64,000 nucleotides of DNA from Komarekiella atlantica HA4396-MV6 (GCA_019359395.1 JAHHHK010000037.1:1-64000); one strand, 5' to 3'. Positions 26,828 to 36,620 are shown, counted from the first letter of the stretch. Notes: a model not told the origin generated them from the letters alone. Translations and numbers: made by a program.

Positions 26828-27492
26828 GTAGTTCGCTAATCGAACGTATTGCTACAATTCGCTCCTCACTTCCACCTTCAGTCAGATTGATTGCTGTTAG
26901 CAAGCAAGTTTCTGCTGAGGCTATTCGGTCTGCATATGCTGCCGGAATTCGTGATTTTGGTGAAAGTCGTATCCAAGAGGCTGCCAGTAAACAAGCTGAG
27001 TTACACGACTTATCGGATATTACTTGGCACTTTATTGGACATTTGCAAAGCAATAAAGCCAAAAAAGTCCTTGAACATTTTCCTTGGATTCACTCCGTAG
27101 ATAATTTGAAGCTGGCACAGCGCTTAAATCAATTGGCGCAACAGCTAGGAGTTAGTCCCCAAGTCTGTCTGCAAGTGAAAATTCTCCCTGATCCCAACAA
27201 GTCGGGTTGGAGTGTACCAGAACTGCTAGCTGACTTACCCGCACTAAATCAATGCAAAACTTTACAAATTCAGGGTTTGATGACAATTCCCCCTTTAGGG
27301 TTGGATGATGCCCAAATTCTGAATGTGTTTACTCGAAATCGTGAACTGGCCAAGGAAATCCAGGAGCAAAACTGGTCGCACATTAATATGCAGCACTTGT
27401 CGATGGGGATGTCAGGTGATTATCAATTGGCAGTACAAGCAGGTGCAACGATGGTACGACTAGGTACTATCTTGTTTGGCGATCGCTACTAG
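26824..27492 (+). CDS. pipY: PLP-homeostasis protein PipY (YggS/PLPBP family)
   Basis: 222 residues. LIAVSKQVSAEAIRSAYAAG carries the PLP-binding Lys (about residue 27), FGESRIQEA and TWHFIGHLQSNKAKKV the rest of the site, and LSMGMSGDYQLAVQAGATMV the phosphate loop. A single-domain fold-type III PLP protein without known catalysis; it buffers pyridoxal phosphate and affects amino-acid pools. ATGA overlap with pipX gives the operon seen across cyanobacteria and explains the name PipY. Confidence 0.95.
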   Translation: MSSSLIERIATIRSSLPPSVRLIAVSKQVSAEAIRSAYAAGIRDFGESRIQEAASKQAELHDLSDITWHFIGHLQSNKAKKVLEHFPWIHSVDNLKLAQRLNQLAQQLGVSPQVCLQVKILPDPNKSGWSVPELLADLPALNQCKTLQIQGLMTIPPLGLDDAQILNVFTRNRELAKEIQEQNWSHINMQHLSMGMSGDYQLAVQAGATMVRLGTILFGDRY

Positions 27493-27945
27493 TTATATTG
27501 TACATCCACCTTTCGGTAGAGCATTAAGTGCTAACAGGTGTAACGATAGTACGATTAAAAACTATCTTATTTAGCGATTAGCCCCTAAATACTGGACATT
27601 TCTTTTTTGGTTGAGTATCAATAGTAAAGATTTGATGGACAAAATTTTTTTATCAGACTGGTGCAATAGGAGACAAAGGCTATAGTATTGACAAGAGCAA
27701 TCACCAAGGAAAAATGAGGTAAAAAGAACTTTCTTTCGGGCAATCCTTAGGATATAATCTTTACTCATTATTCCGTCCCCAATTGAACAGACTTCTCATG
27801 AGTACCTGTTCATCACTATAAGATGTAATAGAAGCTACAAACAGCAGTAGAATTGCTGAATAGATCCACCCATGTAGCGATCGCAGCTGGCTCAATTAAT
27901 TTACAGCCATAAAAATGAAGGATTTCTGCACCAGGAGAGTACACA
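27493..27945. other. Intergenic region before sepF
   Basis: 450 AT-rich bases. It includes an imperfect duplication of the pipY end: GGTGTAACGATAGTACGATT at 27537-27556 echoes the gene's GGTGCAACGATGGTACGACT (27443). AGGAG 8 bases before the sepF ATG is clear. No gene is supported; the frame at 27571-27768 (minus) is not convincing. Confidence 0.45.
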
Positions 27946-28539
27946 ATGAACAATATTTTTTCTAAACTTCGAGATTTTGTGGGTCTAAATGAACAAGTAG
28001 AATACGAGTATTACGAAGAAGAAGCAGATACAGATAGCTACCAAAATCTGTATCAGCAAGAGAATCCCCAGCCAGCACCACAAGAAAGCACAGCTCAAAA
28101 TCGACGCTGGCGCGAACCAGTGCCTACAATGGGTGATGAGATAGCAGCAGGTTCAACAAAGCCAATGGGGAATGTTATTGGTATGCCAGGAGCAATTAAC
28201 GGGATTTCAGAAGTTTTAGTACTTGAACCGCGCACTTTTGAAGAAATGCCCCAAGCAATTCAAGCGTTGCGAGAACGCAAGTCAGTAGTATTAAATCTGA
28301 CAATTATGGATCCAGATCAAGCCCAGCGGGCAGTAGATTTTGTAGCAGGTGGTACTTACGCATTAGATGGACATCAAGAGCGCATCGGTGAGAGCATCTT
28401 TTTGTTTACGCCAAGCTGTGTGCAAGTTAGCACCCAAGGTGGAGTTCTTCATGAAGTACCACAACCACCAGTACGCCCCTCTCGTCCTGCAAGTCCCAAT
28501 CAAACTTGGGGCAACGAATCTAACCGGATGGCACAATAA
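27946..28539 (+). CDS. sepF: Cell division protein SepF
   Basis: 197 residues. [14 protein letters not shown] is the amphipathic membrane-binding N-terminus; a disordered Gln/Pro linker covers about 20-90. The SepF fold at about 92-165 contains [40 protein letters not shown] and [19 protein letters not shown]. SepF tethers FtsZ to the membrane and organises the septal ring, essential in cyanobacteria. RBS AGGAG at 27933-27937. In the conserved order pipX-pipY-sepF-proC. The C-terminal Pro-rich tail is longer than in Bacillus. Confidence 0.95.
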   Translation: MNNIFSKLRDFVGLNEQVEYEYYEEEADTDSYQNLYQQENPQPAPQESTAQNRRWREPVPTMGDEIAAGSTKPMGNVIGMPGAINGISEVLVLEPRTFEEMPQAIQALRERKSVVLNLTIMDPDQAQRAVDFVAGGTYALDGHQERIGESIFLFTPSCVQVSTQGGVLHEVPQPPVRPSRPASPNQTWGNESNRMAQ

Positions 28540-28549
28540 AATTAAATTA

Positions 28550-28600
28550 GTCCAGAGTCAAGAGTCCAGAGTCAAGAATCAAAAACTTTTGACTCTGGAC
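28550..28600. repeat. GTCCAGAGTCAA direct repeats facing an inverted copy
   Basis: GTCCAGAGTCAA occurs at 28550-28561 and 28564-28575 and its inverse TTGACTCTGGAC at 28589-28600. Either left copy can pair with the right arm, giving a 12-bp stem. Located between sepF and proC; possibly a terminator substitute without a T-run. Confidence 0.65.
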
Positions 28601-28630
28601 TTTTGACTTTAGATTCTTGACTGTTAAACA

Positions 28631-29443
28631 ATGACTATTAAATTTGGTTTAATTGGTGGTGGGGTAATGGGAGAATCGCTGTTATCCCGCCTTACTGCGC
28701 GTGGAATTTATCAAACATCAGAAGTCATAGTCAGCGAACCGCAACCCTCGCGCCAGGCTTTTTTAAAGCAGCAATATGATGTTGCTGTAACGGCAGATAA
28801 TCGCTTAGTTTTCACGCAAGCAAAAGAAGTTGTTTTTTTGGCAGTGAAACCGCAAATCTTGAGTGCGATCGCCCAAGAATTAGCAGATATAATCACCATA
28901 GAACACTCACCACTAATTATTTCGATCTTAGCGGGTGTGCCTTTAAGTCAGCTAGAAGCTGCGTTTGAGCAATTGCCAGTGATTAGAGCAATGCCCAACA
29001 CCCCAGCAACCATAGGCGCAGGAATTACCGCCGTTTGTTTCGGTGCTTACACCAACATCAAGCACCACCAAATAGCACAGCAAATTTTTTCAGCTGTGGG
29101 CGAAGTTGTAGAAGTTTCAGAAACGTTGATGGATGCGGTAACAGGACTATCTGGTAGTGGCCCGGCTTATGTGGCGTTGTTGATAGAAGCACTCGCCGAT
29201 GGCGGAGTAGCCGCAGGTTTACCTAGAACAGTTGCCAATCAATTAGCCTTGCAAACTGTATTGGGAACAGCAAGGCTATTGCAAGAAACCAAAATGCACC
29301 CAGCAGAACTCAAAGATCGTGTTACCAGCCCTGGCGGTACAACCATTGCGGGTATTGTCAAGCTAGAAAAAGCAGGATTTCGCTCAGCTTTAATTGAAGC
29401 AGTCAAAGCAGCCACAGAGCGATCGCAAGATCTGGGAAAATGA
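28631..29443 (+). CDS. proC: Pyrroline-5-carboxylate reductase
   Basis: 270 residues. GLIGGGVMGESLL is the NADPH-binding loop, AVKPQILSAI and GLSGSGPAYVALLIEALADG follow, and the C-terminal signature is VTSPGGTTIAGIVKLEKAGF. It reduces 1-pyrroline-5-carboxylate to L-proline with NAD(P)H. It is the last gene of the pipX-pipY-sepF-proC block. Length and all key segments are normal. GGGGACT heptad DNA follows at 29450-29540. Confidence 0.96.
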   Translation: MTIKFGLIGGGVMGESLLSRLTARGIYQTSEVIVSEPQPSRQAFLKQQYDVAVTADNRLVFTQAKEVVFLAVKPQILSAIAQELADIITIEHSPLIISILAGVPLSQLEAAFEQLPVIRAMPNTPATIGAGITAVCFGAYTNIKHHQIAQQIFSAVGEVVEVSETLMDAVTGLSGSGPAYVALLIEALADGGVAAGLPRTVANQLALQTVLGTARLLQETKMHPAELKDRVTSPGGTTIAGIVKLEKAGFRSALIEAVKAATERSQDLGK

Positions 29444-29603
29444 GATATTGGGGACTGGGAAAGAGTTTCCCAATACTTAAATACTTAACAACCAATCTTT
29501 AATCCCCAGTCCCTAATCCCTAGTACCCAATCCCCAATCCCCCTGACGAAGTTGACAAAATAGCCGTTAATATAGTAAACAATCCGGTTGCAAATTTGAT
29601 TGA

Positions 29604-32279
29604 GTGAATTATCCTGCGCCTTCTCCAGAACTTAACCTAGGGTCAATATTTCCCTTTGAATTGGATCAATTCCAGCAGGATGCGATCGCGTCCATCAACG
29701 CCGGACGTTCCGTAGTCGTGTGTGCGCCCACAGGTTCGGGCAAAACATTAGTAGGGGAATACGCCATTTATCGCGCCTTGTCGCGGGGAAAACGTGTATT
29801 CTACACTACTCCTTTGAAGGCGCTGTCAAATCAAAAATTACGTGACTTCCGAGAAAAATTTGGGACTGATCTTGTCGGACTGTTAACTGGAGATGCTTCC
29901 ATTAACAGAGATGCACCGATTTTGGTGATGACTACAGAAATTTTTCGGAATATGCTTTATGGGACACCCATTGGGCAAATTGGCATTTCGTTAGTAGACG
30001 TGGAAGCGGTAGTGTTGGATGAGTGCCACTACATGAATGATCGCCAACGGGGGACAGTTTGGGAAGAATCAATTATTTATTGTCCCCGTGAAGTTCAACT
30101 GGCAGCCCTTTCAGCAACGGTTGCCAATAGCGATCAACTCACTGACTGGCTAAATCGCGTTCACGGCCCAACTGACCTGATTTACTCCGATTTCCGCCCA
30201 GTACCCTTAGAATTTCACTATTGCAATCCTAAAGGGCTATTTCCTTTACTGAATGATAGCAAAACTAAAATCAATCCCCGCCTTCAAAAGAAGAGGGCGA
30301 GAGGGGGAGAAAGGGAGAGGGGGAGAGCTGGAAGACCAGAGGCTCCTGGAATAATTTACACCCTCAGCCAGCTACAGCAAAGGGATATGCTACCAGCGAT
30401 TTACTTTATCTTCAGCCGCCGGGGATGCGATAAAGCAGTGGCAGAAGTAGGTGATTTATGGCTGGTAAATAATGACGAGTCCCAGATTTTGCGGCAACAA
30501 ATTGATGACTTTTTAGCTCGCAATCCCGAAGCCGGACGTTCTGGACAAATTGCACCCCTATATCGGGGAATTGCCGCACATCACGCCGGAATCTTGCCTG
30601 CTTGGAAAGTGTTAGTAGAGGAATTATTTCAGCAAGGGCTGATTAAGGTTGTATTCGCTACCGAGACACTGGCAGCGGGAATTAATATGCCCGCCCGGAC
30701 AACAGTTATTTCTACACTTTCCAAACGTACTGACACTGGACACCGCTTGTTAAACGCTTCTGAATTTCTGCAAATGGCAGGCCGGGCTGGCCGCCGGGGA
30801 ATGGATAAACAAGGTCATGTGGTGACAGTCCAAACACCCTTTGAAGGCGCGAAAGAAGCGGCGTATTTAGCCACATCTAAACCAGACCCCTTAGTTAGCC
30901 AGTTTACGCCCAGCTACGGTATGGTGTTGAACTTACTGCAAACTCATACTCTGGAGCAAGCTAGAGAACTGATAGAACGCAGTTTTGGGCAGTACATGGC
31001 GACTTTACATTTAAGACCAGATTACGAGGAAATTGCCGAACTGCAAAATCAGTTAGTCCAATTACAGGAGCAAATCGCAGCGGTTGATGAAAATGAAGTG
31101 GCTGTGTATGAGAAATTACGGCAACGCTTGAAAGTTGAACGTCAGATATTAAAAACCCTACAAGAGCAAGCACAGGAAGACCGACAAGAACAATTAGGAA
31201 TGATGTTGGACTTTGCAGTGTCGGGAACTCTATTGAGTCTCAAAGGGAAACATATCACAGTGCCTTCGCCTGTAACAGCAGTGTTAGTAGGAAAAACACC
31301 GGGTTCTGGTCAAGCTCCTTACTTGGTATGCTTAGGACTCGATAACCGCTGGTATGTAGCTACCACGGCGGATGTAGTTGATTTGTATGCTGAATTACCA
31401 CGAGTTGACATCCCACCCGAAGTACTACCACCGCCAGAAATGCCTTTTAAACCGGGACAGTCACGACGTGGTAATGAAGAAACATTTGCGATCGCCCAGC
31501 GTATCCCTGAGCCAGAGGAGTCTCTGCATCTAGCTCCAGAAGTAGCAGAACAACTCAGTCGAGTAACCGCACTCCAAGAACAATTAGAATCTCATCCTTT
31601 ACATCAATCAGGCAATGCTGCCACTATTTTTAAACGCAGGGCGCGTTATGTTGAATTAGAAGCTGAACTTCAAGTGATGCAAGCTCAAGTAGAGCAACAA
31701 TCTCAACGTTATTGGGAAGAATTTACTAATTTAATTGAAATTCTTCAACACTTTGGTTGTTTAGATAACTTAGTGCCCACAGAATTAGGGCGTATCGCTG
31801 CTGCAATTCGGGGAGAAAATGAATTGTGGCTAGGTTTAGCATTCGCTAGTGGTGAATTGGACAACTTAGATCCGCAACATTTAGCAGCTGCCATAGCGGC
31901 TTTGGTGACAGAAACTCCACGTCCAGACAGTAGGGTTAATTTTGAGCTGAGTAATGAAGTGGCTGAAGCTTTGGCAAAATTGCGCGGAATTCGTCGCCAA
32001 ATGTTCCAACTACAACGGCGATATAATGTAGCGCTACCGATATGGTTGGAGTTTGAATTAATTGCCTTAGTAGAACAGTGGGCTTTGGGAATGGAGTGGA
32101 CAGAAGTCTGCGAAAATACCAGCTTAGATGAAGGCGATGTAGTGAGAATTTTACGCCGGACTTTGGATTTATTATCGCAGATCCCCCATGTCCCACATTT
32201 ACCGACATCTTTTCAACGCAATGCCTATCGGGCGATGCAGTTAATTGATAGATTCCCAGTCAATGAGGTAGTTGAATAA
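29604..32279 (+). CDS. Ski2/Mtr4-like DExH RNA helicase
   Basis: 891 residues, GTG start at 29604. CAPTGSGKT (about 40-48), VVLDECHYMND with DECH (about 136-140), SATVANS, and HHAGILPAWK, ETLAAGINMPARTTVI and QMAGRAGRRGMD for RecA domain 2. The C-terminal part (about 440-890) contains a helical rRNA-processing arm and a DSHCT domain (LRRTLDLLSQIP). Homologues unwind structured RNA in processing or decay in cyanobacteria and plastids (ISE2-like). A basic low-complexity insert, KKRARGGERERGRAGRPEAP, begins at about residue 228 and is encoded by GGGGGAGA-type repeat DNA at 30290-30345; relatives lack such a segment as far as I recall. Confidence 0.88.
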   Translation: MNYPAPSPELNLGSIFPFELDQFQQDAIASINAGRSVVVCAPTGSGKTLVGEYAIYRALSRGKRVFYTTPLKALSNQKLRDFREKFGTDLVGLLTGDASINRDAPILVMTTEIFRNMLYGTPIGQIGISLVDVEAVVLDECHYMNDRQRGTVWEESIIYCPREVQLAALSATVANSDQLTDWLNRVHGPTDLIYSDFRPVPLEFHYCNPKGLFPLLNDSKTKINPRLQKKRARGGERERGRAGRPEAPGIIYTLSQLQQRDMLPAIYFIFSRRGCDKAVAEVGDLWLVNNDESQILRQQIDDFLARNPEAGRSGQIAPLYRGIAAHHAGILPAWKVLVEELFQQGLIKVVFATETLAAGINMPARTTVISTLSKRTDTGHRLLNASEFLQMAGRAGRRGMDKQGHVVTVQTPFEGAKEAAYLATSKPDPLVSQFTPSYGMVLNLLQTHTLEQARELIERSFGQYMATLHLRPDYEEIAELQNQLVQLQEQIAAVDENEVAVYEKLRQRLKVERQILKTLQEQAQEDRQEQLGMMLDFAVSGTLLSLKGKHITVPSPVTAVLVGKTPGSGQAPYLVCLGLDNRWYVATTADVVDLYAELPRVDIPPEVLPPPEMPFKPGQSRRGNEETFAIAQRIPEPEESLHLAPEVAEQLSRVTALQEQLESHPLHQSGNAATIFKRRARYVELEAELQVMQAQVEQQSQRYWEEFTNLIEILQHFGCLDNLVPTELGRIAAAIRGENELWLGLAFASGELDNLDPQHLAAAIAALVTETPRPDSRVNFELSNEVAEALAKLRGIRRQMFQLQRRYNVALPIWLEFELIALVEQWALGMEWTEVCENTSLDEGDVVRILRRTLDLLSQIPHVPHLPTSFQRNAYRAMQLIDRFPVNEVVE

Positions 32280-32365
32280 AGAGGATTGGGGACTGAATAC
32301 CTAATACCTGATAATAATATTCTCAAAATTAGTAGTCTGTCTCATTAATTTTGATGGTCATAAAT

Positions 32366-32423
32366 GTTTGTAGTAAGGACTAAAGTCCTTGTTTTTCTAA
32401 GCACTAAAGTGCTTACTACGAAC
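32366..32423. repeat. Dispersed 58-bp element, copy A
   Basis: Two palindromes, AAGGACTAAAGTCCTT and AAGCACTAAAGTGCTT, joined by a short link and bounded by GTTTGTAGT / ACTACGAAC. An inverted copy of the same length lies at 53508-53565 with few differences. Sits in 270 bases between the helicase and the exported protein. Confidence 0.85.
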
Positions 32424-32553
32424 ATCTTATTATGTTTGAAAAAATATAGTGGTGGTACTTGGTTAAAAATAAAAATGCTTTTTTTGGTTTCTTATAGATT
32501 AATCACGTCTATCTAGCAGAACTTATAGCGATCGCTACAAGAGCTAATAAATT

Positions 32554-32928
32554 TTAGTAAACTAAGTTTCCTGTACCACGCAACTGACGCAAAGAATTTA
32601 TACAGTATGGACAGTCACATTGAAATAGCTTAATTGCAGCATCGCTTTCCTCGTCGGTAAAGTTCAACATGGCAATATTCTCATCTGACACTGATGTGGC
32701 AATGGTTGAGGAACGTGTAGAGGAATACGCTTGCTTTCTCTCTGAATCTCGTATACATACAAAATCTGTTCCACCATGTGGGTTGGTGATACAGGTACGA
32801 CCATCTTGTGTGTGCATCAATCGCTGAGTAATATTAGCGTGAGCAGGATTAAATACTGCCAAAGTAGACATCAGCGACACAAAAATTGAGGAACTGGAAA
32901 GTAAATTAAGTATTAATTTTCTGTTCAT
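32554..32928 (-). CDS. Exported small protein with cysteine motif, unknown function
   Basis: 124 residues. MNRKLILNLLSSSSIFVSLM is a signal peptide with probable cleavage after NPAHA (about residue 31). The mature part has two Cys pairs: GRTCITNP..DFVCIRD, and near the end FQCDCPYCINSLRQL with three Cys in CxCxxC. The latter could bind metal or form disulfides; family not recognised. It diverges from a Zn/Cd-type P-ATPase 195 bases away, so shared metal control is conceivable but not shown. Confidence 0.6.
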   Translation of the reverse strand: MNRKLILNLLSSSSIFVSLMSTLAVFNPAHANITQRLMHTQDGRTCITNPHGGTDFVCIRDSERKQAYSSTRSSTIATSVSDENIAMLNFTDEESDAAIKLFQCDCPYCINSLRQLRGTGNLVY

Positions 32929-33123
32929 TGGTTTCCTTGAATAATGTACCTAAACGCTAAGATTATCCGATTAAATGTTATAGGTCAAGTAAGTTTTAAA
33001 ATAGATATCCACAACAACCAGATTCCGAACTTTTTTAAGAAATCGGGAATCTTAGATTACTTGTAAAAGCTTATTATTTTTATTAACTTTGAACAAAAGC
33101 TCATATATCCAAATTCTACAAAA

Positions 33124-35106
33124 ATGAAGCAAAGAATACATTCAGAGTCTTCCGGTTGTTGCGGATGTGAACATGACGATGATGAGAATCGTAACCATGT
33201 CCATAATCATAGTCACGATGAGAATCATAATCACAACCATAGTGGAGAATTCAATCTGAAGAATGAGGTATTTCCTCTAGTTGTGATTTTGAGTTTGTAT
33301 ATACCTGGTGTAATTTTTGAAGACCAATTACACAATACACTTTATTCTCTAGGTGAATATTTGCTTTTCATCCCTGCCTATTTATTGAGTGGATGGAGTG
33401 TTTTAAAAACGGCTGGACGTAATATACTTCGAGGCAGAGTATTTGATGAAACATTTTTGATGACCGTAGCGACATTAGGGGCGATCGCAATTCATAAATT
33501 ACCCGAAGCTGTGGGAGTAATGCTATTTTATAAAATTGGCGAATTATTCCAGGATATTGCCGTCAGTCGTTCCCGTAATTCCATCAAAGCACTTTTAGAA
33601 GTACGCCCAGATTATGCCAATATTCAGATAGAGGGAGAACTGAAAAAAGTATCGCCGGAAACAATCAATATTGGAGATATTATCATCGTCAAACCAGGGG
33701 AAAAAATTCCCTTAGATGGTGAAATTATAGAAGGTAAGTCACAAGTTGATACATCTGCATTAACTGGAGAATCTGTACCGCGAACGGTAAGGTTAGGAGA
33801 AACGGTATTAGCTGGAATGCTCAATAAAATGGGTGTCTTGACAATCAAAGTAACAAAACTTTTTGATGAGTCTTCCATTGCCAAGATTCTTGACTTGGTA
33901 CAAAATGCTAGAAGCAAAAAAGCAGAAACAGAGAAGTTTATTACTAAGTTTGCCCGATACTATACACCAATAGTAGTTTTTGCATCTCTAGCAGTTGCAA
34001 TCTTACCTCCTTTATTCATTCCTGGAGCAACCTCTTCAGAATGGGTTTATCGTGCCTTGATTTTATTAGTTATTTCCTGCCCATGTGGATTAGTGATTAG
34101 TATCCCGTTGGGTTACTTTGGTGGTATTGGAGGTGCAGCTAAACATGGGATTTTTGTGAAAGGCTCTACTTTCTTAGATGCTTTAAATATAGTTAAAACA
34201 GTTGTTTTTGACAAAACTGGAACATTGACAAAAGGAGTATTTAAAGTAGTAAAGATTATGCCAATCAATGGTTTTAGTGAGCCAGAATTACTAGAATTAG
34301 CTGCCAAAGTTGAGTCACACTCAAATCATCCCATTGCTCAATCTATTCGTGATGCTTATGGTGAAAATATCGAAGTATCTCAAGTGAGAGATTATGAGGA
34401 AATTGCAGGTTATGGAATCAGAGCTAAAGTAGGAAATCAGATAGTGATAGCGGGAAGCGATCGCCTATTACACAAAGAGAAGATTGCTCATGATAACTGC
34501 CAGATAGAAGGAACAGTTGTTCATTTAGCAGTTGATCATATTTATGCTGGATATATTGTGATTGCTGATGAATTGAAGGAAGACGCTAAGCAAGCTATTC
34601 AAGCATTAAAGCAAATGGGTGTAGAGAAAACAGTAATGTTAACTGGAGATAATCAGGCGATCGCTTCCCATATTGCTCAACAAATTGGCATAGATTCCTA
34701 CCAAGCAGAGTTATTACCAGAAGAAAAAGTCAACGCCATTGAGAAAATACTCAGCACAACCGGAAAGCATGGTAAAGTCGCTTTTATTGGAGATGGCATT
34801 AATGATGCGCCAGTGATTGCTAGAGCCGATATAGGTATGGCAATGGGTGGTTTAGGCTCAGATGCGGCAATAGAAACTGCTGATATTGTGATCATGACTG
34901 ATGCACCGTCAAAAGTGGCGGAGGCAATACAAATTGCTAGAAAAACACATAAAATTGTTTGGCAAAATATTGGTTTTGCTTTAGCAATTAAAGCTGTATT
35001 TATTGGATTAGGTATTTTAGGTGTGGCGACAATGTGGGAAGCTGTTTTTGCCGATGTTGGCGTAGCTTTGCTAGCAATTTTTAACGCAACTAGGGTAATG
35101 AAATAA
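33124..35106 (+). CDS. Heavy-metal P1B-type ATPase, Zn/Cd/Pb class
   Basis: 660 residues. The N-terminus lacks the usual MxCxxC HMA domain and instead has CCGCEHDD and a His/Asn/Asp-rich stretch (about residues 13-45, repeating HNHSHDEN). The transport motif is SCPCGLVIS (Cys319, Cys321), phosphorylation DKTGTLTKG, actuator LTGESVP, and hinge [11 protein letters not shown]. The DVGVALLAIFNATR segment in the last span carries the Asp typical of ZntA/CadA-type pumps. Six to eight spans. It exports divalent metal from the cytoplasm or into thylakoids. No SD sequence is visible before ATG 33124. No ArsR/SmtB-type regulator is adjacent. Confidence 0.9.
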   Translation: MKQRIHSESSGCCGCEHDDDENRNHVHNHSHDENHNHNHSGEFNLKNEVFPLVVILSLYIPGVIFEDQLHNTLYSLGEYLLFIPAYLLSGWSVLKTAGRNILRGRVFDETFLMTVATLGAIAIHKLPEAVGVMLFYKIGELFQDIAVSRSRNSIKALLEVRPDYANIQIEGELKKVSPETINIGDIIIVKPGEKIPLDGEIIEGKSQVDTSALTGESVPRTVRLGETVLAGMLNKMGVLTIKVTKLFDESSIAKILDLVQNARSKKAETEKFITKFARYYTPIVVFASLAVAILPPLFIPGATSSEWVYRALILLVISCPCGLVISIPLGYFGGIGGAAKHGIFVKGSTFLDALNIVKTVVFDKTGTLTKGVFKVVKIMPINGFSEPELLELAAKVESHSNHPIAQSIRDAYGENIEVSQVRDYEEIAGYGIRAKVGNQIVIAGSDRLLHKEKIAHDNCQIEGTVVHLAVDHIYAGYIVIADELKEDAKQAIQALKQMGVEKTVMLTGDNQAIASHIAQQIGIDSYQAELLPEEKVNAIEKILSTTGKHGKVAFIGDGINDAPVIARADIGMAMGGLGSDAAIETADIVIMTDAPSKVAEAIQIARKTHKIVWQNIGFALAIKAVFIGLGILGVATMWEAVFADVGVALLAIFNATRVMK

Positions 35107-35130
35107 TTAGAGATGTTGGATTGCAATCTG

Positions 35131-35157
35131 TAGAGACGTTGCAATGCAACGTCTCTA
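35131..35157. repeat. Palindrome TAGAGACGTTGCA-A-TGCAACGTCTCTA, copy A
   Basis: Perfect 13-bp arms with a 1-nt centre, 25 bases after the P-ATPase stop. A near-identical copy is at 39213-39241. Could terminate transcription; also a widely dispersed Nostoc repeat. Confidence 0.8.
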
Positions 35158-35248
35158 CTTGATATTGGTTACATAAATTGCAACAATACCAGCTTTAAGT
35201 TTTCCGTCGGCGATACTTAGGTTAACTTCATCCATCTAAGGGTAGATT

Positions 35249-36151
35249 ATGCACGCCTCAACTCAATTACCAGGCAAATCAGCTTTATTTGTGAGTGCGC
35301 TACTGGGAGGGATAATTTTTACTAGTTGTGCTTCTGCTCGCCAACCGTCAAATCAGGCATTATCTCCAATTGCAGCTGAGCAAGCTGCATCAACTACTGG
35401 GAATACCGCTCAAAAGCTTGAAGCACCGATACCTCGTGCGCGTCCCCAACTGATCAAAAAGGCAGCGATGACTTTGGTTGTGAACTCTGTAGATAAGAGT
35501 ATCGATGCTGTTTCGCAAATTATTAATAAGCAACAAGGGGACTTAATCGGGTTAAAAGAACAACAGCCAACAAAGGAAAGCACGCGCCACACTGCATTAA
35601 TACAGATACGCGTACCGCAAAACTTGCTAGAACCGTCTCTAGATGAATTGGCTAAATTAGGCACATTGAAAAATCGTAATATAACTGCCGAAGATGTAGG
35701 CGATCGCTTAGTGGATTTACAAGCCAGGTTAAGCAACCTGCAAAAAACTGAAGCCAATTTGCAAAAAATTATGGATCGATCCGGTTCTGTAAGAGACGTG
35801 TTAAATGTCGCTCAAGAACTTAGTAATGTCCGGCAATCCATAGAGCAAATTAATGCCCAATTGAAAAACTTACAAAATCAAGTTACTTATTCAACTATTA
35901 CGCTGAACCTAGAAGCAGCAATTTCTAGCACTAGTCCACAGCGTGCATTAGGCGAGCAAATTCAGGAAACTTGGAATAACTCTACCCACTCCTTAAGTGT
36001 GTTTACAGTTCGCTTACTCAAATTGGGTATTTGGTTAATGGTATACAGTCCCTATCTGTTGATTTTAGCTGCTGGTGTCTATGGCTTTACCCGTTGGCGG
36101 CGTCATTCACCACGTTTGACACAAACATCAGAATCAGCTAATTCTGATTAG
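35249..36151 (+). CDS. DUF4349-domain lipoprotein
   Basis: 300 residues. A signal peptide with lipobox FTSC (Cys27) gives lipid anchoring after cleavage. DUF4349 region at about 70-225: AAMTLVVNSVDKSIDAVSQI, QIRVPQNLLEPSLDEL, and a coiled coil DRLVDLQARLSNLQKTEANL. A C-terminal membrane span lies at about 258-283 (LGIWLMVYSPYLLILAAGVY), followed by Arg-rich cytoplasmic end. The combination of lipobox plus a C-terminal span suggests periplasmic tethering to a membrane. The function of DUF4349 is unknown. It lies alone, 140 bases after the P-ATPase. Confidence 0.85.
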   Translation: MHASTQLPGKSALFVSALLGGIIFTSCASARQPSNQALSPIAAEQAASTTGNTAQKLEAPIPRARPQLIKKAAMTLVVNSVDKSIDAVSQIINKQQGDLIGLKEQQPTKESTRHTALIQIRVPQNLLEPSLDELAKLGTLKNRNITAEDVGDRLVDLQARLSNLQKTEANLQKIMDRSGSVRDVLNVAQELSNVRQSIEQINAQLKNLQNQVTYSTITLNLEAAISSTSPQRALGEQIQETWNNSTHSLSVFTVRLLKLGIWLMVYSPYLLILAAGVYGFTRWRRHSPRLTQTSESANSD

Positions 36152-36329
36152 ATTTCTTGTAGAAGCGCTAATTTTAGGCTCTTTCTCTGCGTCTTTGTTT
36201 TGAAAAGGGGAGCAACGTGAAAAAGTTAGATGTTTGCGTCGCTCCCTCATACAAGTTAGTTGACCCCACAAAGCATAAAAAGCGTAATAGTTGAAAACCT
36301 TGTGTCTTCTATTTTTTGATGTTTCTGGT
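36152..36329. other. Short spacer with no gene seen
   Basis: 180 bases between the DUF4349 gene and the MITE copy; nothing recognisable. Confidence 0.4.
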
Positions 36330-36620
36330 ATAGGACTTACGCACAGGTAACGGAAAATCGAACCACAGAGGACACAGCGAGAAGTCTGAGCGGAGGTTTC
36401 CGACGCTCGTTCGCAAAGCGTGCCGTAGGCAAGACTCGCTCTAAGCGTAGCCATGCCGCAGGCTTTACGCTGCGCTATCCGTTGGCGCAGCCCGCCGCAG
36501 CGAAAAGTTCTGTAGGCGGGTTTCCCGCCGTAGGAAACTTTTCAAGACAGGCATCAGAACTTCTCAAGACAGAGAGCACGGTGAAATAAGAGTTTCAGAA
36601 AGTTTTTGCGTAAGTCCTAT
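36330..36620. mobile_element. MITE-like element copy 1 (291 bp, nested insert)
   Basis: Perfect 14-bp terminal inverted repeats ATAGGACTTACGCA (36330-36343) and TGCGTAAGTCCTAT (36607-36620). The outer sequence matches the 96-bp copy at 57475; the central about 190 bases (36376-36570, including GGCGGGTTTCCCGCC) are an insertion shared with the 53664 copy. A GGT on each side (36327-36329, 36621-36623) may be a short target duplication. No coding capacity. Confidence 0.85.
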
